Origin: Enoplolaimus lenunculus
Lineage: Eukaryota; Nematoda; Enoplea; Enoplida; Thoracostomopsidae
Assembly (NCBI GenBank): GCA_030248215.1
Contig: JASANG010000916.1
Span: forward strand, 1-64,000
DNA length: 64,000 bases
Reading direction: 5' to 3'
How positions within the stretch are numbered: the stretch's first letter is position 1; the number at the start of each line of letters is the position of its first letter. Positions 51,465-63,200 of the stretch are shown here, piece after piece. Under the pieces are notes generated by a model, which had not been told where the DNA came from, did not search any database, and was given only the letters and a program-made list of their open reading frames with translations. Made by a program: the position numbers and the translations under genes.

Positions 51465-52940
51465 TTGGGTAGAGATAGATTTTTTAACATTTTTAGATCA
51501 TTGTATGTAATGTAGTGCTTTTAGTTTTTCTGTTGATTGGGTTCGCGTGATTCTATTTCCGGGTTGGGTAGGCTAAGTTAGATGATACTGCATAACCTGA
51601 TATAAGTTGCCTGGTGTACGCAAGTTATAGATTCTGTAGAAATTGTAATAACTTTAATTCGGCTGGCAAACTCAAATACAAGGCTCGCCATGTCAGCCCG
51701 TTTTGTTTTATCAGATTTATTAAGATGTATATATACGATAGCTTCAGACGGTTTTGGTTTATGGTGGTAAACAGATTAAGCGTTTCTGGTCTGACTATAT
51801 GTAGCTATGTTCTGAAGAACAAAAAGCTGATTTAAAACAGCACATATATGTGTGTGCAACTGTTGTAGCCTAGTGATGTGGTTGTCCATGCTATGCTAAA
51901 CGCCGTTCATGGTCGATCCTAGCGGGTTCAACGATGCCATGTTCACCCCCCCACCCACCCAACCGTCAGGAATCAAACCGAAATTTTGTATAAACATTTA
52001 TTACTAAATTTTTGTTTCGCATTCTCGTTGGTTTCGCGTTCGCGAACTTTTTTCACTATTATACGCCACGCGTCACCGTCTTCGAATTTATGGCTGCGAG
52101 CAACGCCTATGTTGCTTTTCGTTTTAGCGTTTTTTAGCTTCTTTCGCGATTTAGTAGTAGTAGAATGCTTTTTTTTTGTTTATTACCTACTACAGTGACT
52201 TCTTGACCTAAGTTGGGTTTAGATCGCTTTTTGGTGCGTTTTGTCTTTGTACCTACTGAGTTGTTCATTAAAACGTTTAAGGTTAGACGTTTAGGGTACG
52301 TTGCAGGTTGCAAGATACTTCCATACTTTCTTTTTTGTCATTATGTGACATCGTTTGGACGACCAAGGATTGGACAATTGAGAAGGGATTGTAAATGGAT
52401 GTCTGCAAATAGATAGTGTTCTTTTCTGTAGTCGTCTATGCAAACGCTATTGTGAATACATGGGCGCCTGTTTATCTTGTGGGGGTTATCCGTGGGAGAG
52501 CGCGGTTTGGATCTGACTTTCACATTTTAGTTCGTCACTGATTAGCAGTTTTCAGCGCAGCTAATTGTGGGATTTAAAAGTATGACGGAACTGTTAGCAT
52601 CGCTCAGATTATACAAATACGCAGTGTCCGTTGATCCATATGGTAGCCAAGATTTTGGGAATGCGGTGGTTGTGGTTAAGTTTCGAAGGGGGTTGTTGTG
52701 TTAAAAAAACTGGAAACGGATGTAAAACCAGATTTACAATATTCTGGAAGCCGGGGTTTGTCCCCTGAATCTACCTGGGTACGCAGTTGCTTTGGTTTTG
52801 CTTTATATCTATTTATGCTGGCAGTTTTGGTGTACGCACTGAAATCTAAATTTCAAAGTCATGAATAAGATAGTCGTTTCGGAGTTAACAATTTAGAAGC
52901 ATAATAACTGAAACTACAGTTGTGGTCGTCATATACCAGA
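51465..52940. other. Non-coding stretch between genes
   Basis: Short frames of up to 73 codons occur in all phases without motifs or splice support. No transposon ends were identified. Confidence 0.3.
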
Positions 52941-52941
52941 A

Positions 52942-53374
52942 TAGGGTTTGAACCGGCCCGGATTTTTAGGGCAAAATTTTGCATTTACCGGATCCGGATC
53001 TTAAAATTCAGATCCGGATCCGGATCTTACTAGCTGGATAATTTTTCAATACGTAACGTATATAAAATACAAAAAGTTCAACTGATTGTTTCGCAAAATT
53101 AGTCAACAAAACTTACAGCTTACAGCAACTAAAAAAAGAAGTTTTTAAAATTTTTATGTTCTTCTTCCGCAACAACACTGGTCTCCACGTGGATGTCATT
53201 AACCTGACATTCCAACAAAGCATTAATGCTCACACAGGGCTTATTAGATTACGTACGTATAGTTGAAATACATACACCAATTTTGGTATGTTTTTGTTTG
53301 CATATCAAATTTCGGATCCGGAGATCCGGTAGTTTATTTTACCGGATCCGGATCTCGGATCCGGTCGATCCCTA
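52942..53374. mobile_element. Family I hAT-like element, copy 1
   Basis: TAGGGTTTGAACCGGCCCGG and CTCGGATCCGGTCGATCCCTA bound the copy. The ends are dense in GGATCCGG. The interior CAACACTGGTCTCCACGTG is shared with the copy at 55760. Confidence 0.8.
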
Positions 53375-54859
53375 CATCACCCTCGGCCCTATCCCAGCCC
53401 GCATGTTCTGGGCCTGCGAATTTCATATGCCTAGGTTTAGAGCAGAAAACAAAACATAAAACGAATCATATAAGCATAACGCTATTTTTCATATTGTACC
53501 AAATATTGTTCAGTGCAGCTTCCTTGATAGCCGCAACAGGTTCCGCGACGGAATGATGCAAGAGGATGCGAGTCCCAATTACTTCGTTGCCTCAGCTTCG
53601 CTCGTACTGCCTTATATAACAATCACGCGTCTAGCGAGCTTGAATAGCAATAGACATCACACCGTGCTTGAGTAGTTAACGGATTTCTTGAAGTAGCAGA
53701 AGAATCATCTGCAGTTCAAGATTCTAGATAACCAACAAGCCTACTTTTCAAAATCCTTGCTACGCCATAACCGCAGATGTTACAAAATTGTTCGAAATTA
53801 AGGTTCAAAAATAATACTCATGTTAATCTTATTACAATATCAAACCAACGGCCTGTTTCATCTGCTCATTGGACAAAAACAGGTCACACACTGGCTCCGC
53901 TTTATTTTGGTTCGCGCACCCAAATTTGGGGTCCTTAGGCCCGCGGGCCGGCCTTGGCCCGGGCCGACTTCAACCCTGTTGCAAGAAATTTATAATTACA
54001 GCGGCGCGGCTGTAAAAATTTTTTTGAGTATCTTTTAGTTTGTTTACAATCGTAAATTCGTCATCTGTTTTGTATTGTTTTTGAACTCGATAATTTCACT
54101 ACGCCATCTGTTTTGGCCCAGTTCGAGTCAAATTGGATTAACTACGAAGTTTAATACGTATCTAATATGTATACTGTAATCTAATAGTTGGGTTTAGCTT
54201 TAATTATGTAATAGCTTGCATATTGAGCATTGCTCGTGGGACTTCAGTTTTCTATATATATTTACAGTTAAATTATGCAGTTTTCGACTTTCTTTTTGTT
54301 TATTTCTGCCGTTATTTTTGTTTTGAAACAGTCAACAAGAATGTCTCATGAACGTGTTCAGTAATTGGATAGGATATACCGTTTAAACGGTATCCGTGTA
54401 TGGCCGGAGTAGTTGTTTGGCTTATGACATCTATTCATTGTGTTTAACGCTCAATTTATCAGTCTTGATATTGCTATATTAGCGTTCTGTAGACTTTGTT
54501 TGTTCATTCGATTATCAACGGTAAGTTTCGATTATGGTGGCATTTGTTTGTGCTTCACTATTATACACTAGACTAGAACTTTTTGTTTCGCATTTTCACT
54601 GTTTCATAGCATTGGCTTAGTGTCAAGTTAAATACGTCGCAGTGTCTAAAATGGCCGCTACGGCCTTTGACTGTAGTTTACTAAATCAGACAAGAATTTC
54701 GCTAAATATCGCACAATATTAATAGAAATATAAATGAGAAATTTCAGAATTAATATTTTTAACCCTGTTTGCGAATTGTGACTGCGCGGATTGGTAGGCA
54801 ACGCTGAAATACGTTATTTTGGCATCGTGTTTTTATCATGGATGGGTGTTGCAAGAAGG

Positions 54860-55228
54860 CAGGGTGCAAGGCGGAACTGAGTTGTACCGGAATCGGAATC
54901 GGAACAGAAAATTTATATCGGAATCGGAACTACAAAATTTATGACTATGCGGATAATGTGTACTAACAAATATAATATTGATTTACTATGTCTGTTGGCT
55001 GGCAACAATTCTCAAAAACGTTGCATGAACAAAACTAATCGAAAACAATTTAATAGATAAATGGTGCAGAATTTTTATACAACATATCACAACAAGTAGA
55101 CTTAATATTAAAGTGTGAAAATTCCGAATCCGTTTGATTAACTCGGATTGATCCTGCAATCGGGATCGGAATCGGAACTCGTTTTGAATCGGAATTTTAA
55201 TCGAAATTGGAATGCCGGTTGCATCCTG
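54860..55228. mobile_element. Family H element with 8-bp duplication
   Basis: CAGGGTGCAAGGCGG and CCGGTTGCATCCTG are inverted ends. Flanks CAAGAAGG (54852-54859) and CCAGAAGG (55229-55236) match at seven of eight. ATCGGAATCGGAAC is repeated in the arms. Confidence 0.85.
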
Positions 55229-55759
55229 CCAGAAGGGTATTAAAAGTCAAACCTTTTCGGCTAATTTGTGATTTTCGTTAAGTGGTTTTTTGGAATGTCG
55301 GCAGTTTTAACACAACAAACCCAATGCGAGTGTTTTTTGAACGGAATTCAGCTTTCCAGAATCGTGGCTGTGTCTGCTCCTGCTTTTTATGAATAATTTT
55401 CATTTTTGTTGTTAGAGTTGAGCTTGCTTGTATCTCTGCCATATTGTGTAGTTTATATTTCTTATGTAGTTTTCTAGTTGTAGTAGTAGTATTTTAGTAC
55501 TTAATTTTGTTCTAATGCACTTATTGTATTACTGGTTCGCACGGCTACTGGTAGATACGTATAAACTGATCTGAATGCCATTGTTATGATTGTGTGATTT
55601 TTGTTTTGTTTTGTAGAAATCAGTCAAAAGCCGTAACTAAGGGTTTAAATGCAATTTTGGGTTCCGATTCAAAATCCGCATAATTGCATTATCGACTTTT
55701 TTTGTTAGTGGAAAGTAGAATTATAATTGTGGTTTAAGAGTAAGTCGTACGTACAGTTA

Positions 55760-56104
55760 GGGAACGACCGGATCCAAAATTTTGCATTTACCGCATCCGA
55801 ATCCGGATCCGGATCTTAAAATGCAGATCCGGCCCGGATCCGGATCGTACTAGCTGGATAATTTTTTAATACCTAATGTATATAAAATAGAAAAAGTTCA
55901 ACTGATTCTTTTGCAAAATTAGTCAACAAAACTTGCATCCACTTAAAAAAGAAGTCTTTAAAATTTTTATGGTTGTTCTTCTTCCGCAACAACACTGGTC
56001 TCCACGTGTTTGTCATTAACCTGACATTCCAACATACCGGATTCGGATCCGGATCTTAAAAATTGCAGAGATCCGGCCCGGATCTCGGATCCGGTCGATC
56101 CCTA
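55760..56104. mobile_element. Family I hAT-like element with perfect 8-bp duplication
   Basis: TAGGGAACGACCGGATCC and GGATCCGGTCGATCCCTA are the inverted ends of a 345-bp element. CGTACAGT occurs at 55752-55759 and 56105-56112. Confidence 0.93.
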
Positions 56105-56520
56105 CGTACAGTTAAATAAATGTTTTCACATTCACCAGTAAAATAGTTCGTTCAGTTAAAATTACGCAGCTTATTTTGGATCTGGTTAATTTCTCTGTGT
56201 TGGGGCTTCAAAATTTTATTCGAGGCCGATGAAAATGAAAAATTTGAATACGTTTAATATGTTTTAAGTTTGTTTAAATTGGTGTAAACTGCTTGACATC
56301 CTGTTGTGGGTTTTAATCATAAATTGTACAGTTTGAGTGGTCGAAACTCTATTGCTAACTGGTGGTGATATGTGTTTTTTAACTGAACGGAGCCCACTGC
56401 GATCTTGCCGAATCGAACACGTTTAAACCTTTTAAAGCGTTTGACATGCCGACTACTGTAAGCCGAATGTTATGCAGGCAATAGAAACATATTAATTTTA
56501 AAAATGCTGAAACACGAATT

Positions 56521-56903
56521 CAGGATGCAACGTGAAGTTGAATTAGGTCAGAATCGTAATAGAAAGGTTGTATCGGAATTGGAATCTGAACTGTAAATTT
56601 CCAGAATGACATATATCAGGGATGTGCAGTCGCGGTCTCGGGATTTGGCTGGTCTTGGATCTCTGTTTTTGACCGAGACCGCACATCCCTGCCATATATA
56701 TGTAAGAAATGTGCGCTGAACACTGATGAAAACACCGGTTGTTATTAAATTTAATAGAACTGCAGGCAAATGTCGCGCATAATTGAATAATACAGAAAAA
56801 TTACAGGTCCAATTCCGATTATATTGATAATCGACAATTGAAAAACAGACGTCGGATTTGAATCTGAATTCAAAATCGGAATTGGAATTCCGTTTGCACC
56901 CTG
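56521..56903. mobile_element. Family H element with a nested miniature fold-back
   Basis: CAGGATGCAACGTGAAG and GGAATTCCGTTTGCACCCTG are its ends; flanks CACGAATT and CCCGGATT match at six of eight. A 75-bp insert sits at 56618-56692. Confidence 0.7.
56618..56692. mobile_element. Very small fold-back element (75 bp)
   Basis: CAGGGATGTGCAGTCGCGGTCTCGG and CCGAGACCGCACATCCCTG are inverted. Flanks ACATATAT and CCATATAT match at seven of eight, consistent with an 8-bp duplication. Confidence 0.8.
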
Positions 56904-57152
56904 CCCGGATTCATTGAACCATGTTTCAATTGCTACTACTCAGCTTTGGATTCGGTTTTCTCAAAACAAAATCTGAATTCGATTGAGAAAAACTTCAATT
57001 TTTGGTCGAATTCGAAACCGAATCGGCAGTTTTGTTACCACTCTGTGGTCGGTCGGCTATAAATTAAATATATACACATATTTCTTTGTGCTGTTATTTT
57101 TCTCTGTCATTTATATACTGGGCGAAAATTGAATTAATTGAAATATTTTCAG

Positions 57153-57280
57153 GATAGAATGTTGCTTTCAACGGTAGATTCAACGAACGACATGCCAAAT
57201 GGAGCGGCGGTCGCGGTTTGCGATGATGATGAATTACTCGATTCAAACGTGCTTAACTTGCCCGAGGACGAAGAGTCTTG
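57153..57280 (+). CDS. SLAIN-family protein, first coding exon
   Basis: It encodes MLLSTVDSTNDMPNGAAVAV then CDDDELLDSNVLNLPEDEES and part of Trp, ending at GTAGGT in phase 2. The acidic run leading into EESW is the conserved N-terminal box of the family. Frame before the ATG stays open (GAT AGA), so translation from an upstream exon is also possible. Confidence 0.85.
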
Positions 57281-60200
57281 GTAGGTTTATAAAGGTGGCA
57301 ACCGGAGATACTTGCCGGAACCGGATATTGAAGTATATTTTTCAAAAAAGTTAAACTTAATCACGATAATTAAGTATTGTATAATTGCTAAGTGCTATTT
57401 TTGTTATAATTTTGTTCGTAAATGTGTTTTGGTGTTAACGTTATTTTAGTTACGTAGTATTAAAGTTGGAATCGGTATGGTATCGGCACATCACTTGCGC
57501 TTTCCCAAGGACTTGACCGGGTACCAAATCAGTTGTTTGATTGTAACTTGTGAAATAGTAGTCGGGCGTGCCATGCTGCTCTTCAAACTGCGTCGAGCAG
57601 TATTCAAATTGCTGAACGGTTTGACAAAAAATTTTCATTTCAGGAGATTCTTGGCCGCTCAAACAAAATCGAATTTTTCCTATAAATTAAATTTGGATTT
57701 TAAATAATCAGTGGAGGTCATGTGAAGCTCAAATATATAAACTTTAAAAAAATCCAAATCTGACTATTTTGGGCCCAAAACGGCTAACGCAAACATTATG
57801 CAACACAGCCGGTTATGTGCTAATAGGCGTTGCATGGTTAAAATGAAACATTTCTATTAGAATGCGTTTGGTTCATAAAACGTCAATGATCGAATTAAAT
57901 GGACTTGCCGTGTGTCTGTCGCATATGACGCTTTTTCGGTGTTTTGCGTCAGCGTAGGTATATATAGGAGCTTTTGTGGCTTTTTAGTGTAAAAAATACG
58001 TATACAAAATTAAAATAATGGGTTTTGTTGGTTGGTCGGTTTAAGCTCCTGTTTAGGGATTAGCTAGATAGTGGCTTTCAGTTTATTACGGTGTACTGAT
58101 CGGGCAAGGATATAGGTAGTGAACCACGGAAGTGGTAATAGAAAAAAACTAGGGATGGCTGCGGCCATTGTCATCTAAAATGTGTGTCGAGGCTATCACT
58201 GGTGTTGGTAATAGGTCGAGTAGTGTTTGAACTAAACAATGGTGGGGGACTCAAGTTGAGCAAGCACTATATTTGGATTAAAGCAGGGTTCGACCGAACG
58301 TTCCGGTAAATTGTTTAGAAGGTTCCGATTTTCCAGTATAAAATTTCAGTTTCACAGACTCTGGAAGTAGGGATTGTTTACGTACCTGTTTGAGTACTGA
58401 CAATAAGTGCTACGCACAGTTAGAATACCATCCCGTGTCGTGTGACCATGGCTAGTGCTAGAGTGGGTTTGCATAAGTTGTAGGTGTCGAATGCTAGTTC
58501 GAATTCCAATTTCTGTTCGAGGAAATAGATGGTTTTGCGTCCTGTTTTCTGAGGTAATTAAGGTTGCGTTTGTCTGTACTTTTTATATTTTGAAAGCGTT
58601 AAATTTACTTTTATCAGGTTGTATTGTTCTCCACAATCCGCTTCCACAGCCGGCCGGCAAACACACGATGGCTGTTGTTTATCAGCGCCTTCAGCTGCCG
58701 TGCAAGGCAGCGACCATTGCATGTCAGAAACAACGTGGGCACATGGTTCAACAGTGCGTCGTGATACTAGTGGAATAAGAGTTGATGCAGCAAAAACAAT
58801 TAGCAATTGTATTTCTGCGCCGTCGCCAATGAAAGCAACAACAACAACAATAACAACAACAACACTTTCGGATGCTCAACACAAACAAAACAAATGCGAC
58901 AATTCAAACGAAGACACTATAATGACTTGGCTACGGCAGGATGACGAAGTGTGTTGGGATGGTGCCAAAACACGGCAAATGCTAGTCGATCGCGTGTCGA
59001 ACATACTTAACCGTGAGAAAATTTTTTTGAAGTAACGCTTAACTGTGAGATAATTTTTGAAGTAGTGTTTTTAGGGCTGGGTCGGCGGTTCGGTTTCGAC
59101 GTCCGGCGGATTTAAGCATCCCAGCTTCCAAAAGTAAATTGTAAATCGAATATTTACGTTTTAACTACGGAATTAGCCTTTGTCGGTTTGATTTCACGGG
59201 TAATAGCAGTAATTTGCTACCGTTCTCCACAATAAAATATAGTATTGCCTCAACTTGTATGAAAGTAAACTTAGTTAAACCAATAGTGCATGATACAAGA
59301 GCGTGCAACTCTTTGGGTTCCGCGTGGTACAAAATGTGCCACCGGGCGTTGCGTTTTTGGCCGACCCCCCTTTATTTAGAGAAGGGGGTCGCTGTCACAT
59401 GCAATACCCCAAAATGAAATTGTAAGCGGAGCAATTTGTTGCCGGATACATAAAGTATCATGGTTCGCATAGGTTGTACCTCCTCTAAATAAGCGGGTGG
59501 GGTAGGTAGGCCAAAAACGCAACATGTGCCGGGTACCTTTTTATTTACACAGAACTTACACAGTTGCATACTCATGCTAGTATGCATCATCCACACTGGT
59601 TAAACGTAGTGGAAACAAAAGTAGCATTGCAAGAACACGAAGAATTTGTCATTTTAGAAAAAAGTAACGAGTATTATTTATATGCTGCACTCCAGTTTTT
59701 TGCCATGTTCATGGCATTGCTTTTTTCTCTGACAAAGTTGTTTGGTTTTGCTAATTTTGTGACTTTGATTTCTTCTGGGTTTGCAATCAGAACCTGATTT
59801 GTGTTTATATTATTTTAGTCGAAATCATATGAACACGATAGTGTTCATATATATGATTCGCGCATCTCAAGCGCGTATTTTCAGTTTAGTTCGCATGTTG
59901 GTGCTCAAGTAATATCAGACCTGTATCGCTTAAATTTTGTACACTGGTATCCTGGTACGTAGGGAATATTTGTGCCAAAGGATTTTGCAAACCAGTTTGG
60001 TCTTCAATAGTTACGGTCAAAAAACTCCTTACAATAAGTGCACGAAATTTTTCATTTTGGTTCAACACTTTTTACACGTTAGCTATGTAATTTTACGATT
60101 ATAACTTTCACCACTTTATAGAGCTTACAGTTGGTTTCACCCCAACGGTTGGTTTCACCCCAACAGTCGGTTTCACCCCAACGGTTGGTTTCACCCCAAC

Positions 60201-63200
60201 GGTTGGTTTTGCCCCAACGGTTGGTTTTGCCCCAACGGTTGGTTTTGCCCCAACGGTTGGTTTCACCCCAACGGTTGGTTTCACCCCAACAGTCGGTTCC
60301 ACCCCAACGGTTGGTTTTACCCCAACAGTTGGTTCCACCCCAACGGTTGGTTTCACCCCAACGGTTGGTTTTGCCCCAACGGTTGGTTTCACCCTAACAG
60401 TTTGTTTCACCCCAACGGTTGGTTTCACTCCAACGGTTGGTTTCACCCCAACGGTTGGTTTCACCCCAACGGTTGGTTTCACCCCAACGGTTGGTTTTGC
60501 CCCAACAATCGGTTCCACCCCAACGGTTGGTTTCACCCCAACAGTCGGTTTCACCCCAACGGTTGGTTTCACTCCAACGGTTGGTTTCACCCCAACGGTT
60601 GGTTTCACCCCAACGGTTGGTTTTGCCCCAACGGTTGGATTCACCTCAACGGTTGGTTTCACACCAACGGTTGGTTTTGCTCCAACGATCGGTTCACCCC
60701 AACGATTGGTTTCATCCTAACGGTTGGTTTTACCCAAATGGTTGGTTTCACCCCAGCGGTCGTTTTCACCCCAACGGTTGGTTTCACCTCAACGGTTGGT
60801 TTCAGCCAAATGGTTGGTTTTACCCCAACGGTTGACCCCAACGGTTGGATTCACCTCAATGGTTGGTTTCACTCCAACGGTAGGTTTCACCCCAACGATT
60901 GGTTTCACCCCAACGATTGGTTTCACCCTAACCATTGGTTTCACCCTAACGGTCGGTTTCATCCCAACGGTCGGTTTCATCCCAACGGTCGGTTTCAGCC
61001 CAACGGTTGATTTCACAGAACGGTTGATTTCACCCTAACGGTTGGTTTCAGCCCAACGGTTGATTTCACCCCAATGGTTGGTTTCACCCCACCGGTTGGT
61101 TTCACCCCAACGGTTGGTTTTACCTCAACGGTTGGTTTCACCCCAACGGTCGATTTCATCCCAACGGTTGGTTTCACCCCAAAGTGCTGAGCATTTTTTT
61201 TCTAGTCATATTATTGCTTTTACATTTCAGGGTCTGGTCAGTTATCGCGAACTGATTCAAACGACTATGTACGTTGTCAGTCGGAACCTGTTAGCGTGCC
61301 GGGTACAAGGTTGAGGCAAGAACCGCCTGCGGATATCAATGGAAACTCACAGCAATGCCTTAAGTATGTCTTATTCGCTAGGGTGTTATATATTGGAATA
61401 TGCTTCTTAATGGTGAACGGTTGGTTTTGTAGAATTTCAAGCGTGTAGATAAAACGGTGAATGAGGTTTTATGTCAGTAGAGTTAGTTGTTTTCACTCTG
61501 TCATGATATGTATGTAGCAGTCTGGCGCAATCGGATACTAAATGCACCAGCGCTTTATGTCGATTTTTGGCTGGTGCTGAGTATCCATTTGTACTCTGGT
61601 TAGTACGGTAGTTACATTGTTTGATGTTAAAATATTGTATCTATTTTAGTATTATTTCAATTTTAGGAAACCGATTACGGCGCCTATTCCCGGAGACAAC
61701 TCGCCAGCTCAAAGTGTTTCACGGTCGAAGCATGACCGTTCTGTACACTGGAGAAATAATGATGTCGACGGGGTAAAAGAAGTTTTTGGCAATAACATGC
61801 GAAGCTTTCCAGTTGAATTCGAACGTGTGTATAGCAGTATGCCTTCCGCAAACGGATCGTTTATTTCAAACGGTGTCGAAAGACAACGCTCAGAGCCCTG
61901 TGGGAGTGGAAGCTCTTCTGGTGTTCAGATTGGCATGGATGGGAATGTACTGTCGGTATCGTATGGATCTCCTCAATCGACGAGTAGCGGACACAGGTAA
62001 GTACAAATATTGATTGAGGGGTTAGTGAATAATTTTCAAAGATTTTTGGACAAAGGGTTTTCTGGAGGTTGTATTTGTTGATGTTTTACTACAATTTTTT
62101 TGCTGTTTTGATGCTTTGAAGTAAATTAAACCTCAAACTAGGGTTAGTGTAAACTTTGAAAATCGTTTCATATCGCTTTTACTATCGTAAGTAACCTACA
62201 ATTTTTCAGCAGCTTACGCAGCTCAGCGTCTGAACAACAGCATCAAGCGTTAACAACGTCTTCAATCGAAGCTAAAGAACTGCATCGCAATTTTAGAGAC
62301 ATTCAGCTTCTTGCTAGCATGCAGGAAGAAGGTAATGTGACTAACTAACTAAACTTGATGGTTATTTCCAAGATACTTTGTAACAAAATACAACTTTTTC
62401 AAATTTCTTTGAGACCAGCTAGTGTCCCAAAAATGTAAAGTTTTTAAAAAGTTTACATCGGTGTTAAGTATTGTTACAATCTCTGCTTAATGTCTATGTA
62501 TACTACATATGTACGTACAGTAGTGAATAAAAAGATTTAAGTGTTTTACGAATGGATTAGTTCGCTAAATTAACATAATACACTCAATGCCGCGAAAAAC
62601 GTATTTAACGAATGATGTGATTTTTTTGCTTTCAATTGTAGTGTCTTGACTCTGTTCATGTCTAGGTAAAGATATAGTGCGTGCGTTAAAAGCAGGTTTT
62701 AGTGATTTTTTAGTTTGTTTTGTTTGTTTCAGACTTGCGACAGTGTTTAGCAAAGCTTCACACAATGTCATTAGGTACGTTAATCAATAAATTTATGCAC
62801 TTAAATTATTTCAAATCGTAATTTCACATAACCTGTAGTAACGGGATGATAAGTACGCATATGACTTCAATGTTTAAAGTTTTTATACACGCCAGTGTGT
62901 GTATAATCGAGCTTAAATATTCTTTGTTATGTCAATCGGTTTTCAGCAGTATGGGTTTTTAGGTTGAGGGAATTTGAATAATGCATGACTAAATCCCCGT
63001 AACACATTTAAACATTTATCTACTCGCAAAATTCGGGTTTAAATTAGTGGTCTAAAGATTTGTACAGTGTATAAAATTATTGCTTCAGCTCGGAAATCAA
63101 AGGCAGATTCGCCGTTTAAATCTTGTTCAAATGAGCTTTCGGGTTACGATCTCGATACGCCTATCGGTAGGTTTTCTTGTATCTTGAAAACCGATTTGAG

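Noticed and set aside
60108-61038. 184- and 202-codon open frames on both strands
   Set aside because: They arise from an 18-bp tandem repeat with no stop in several frames, inside a SLAIN intron.
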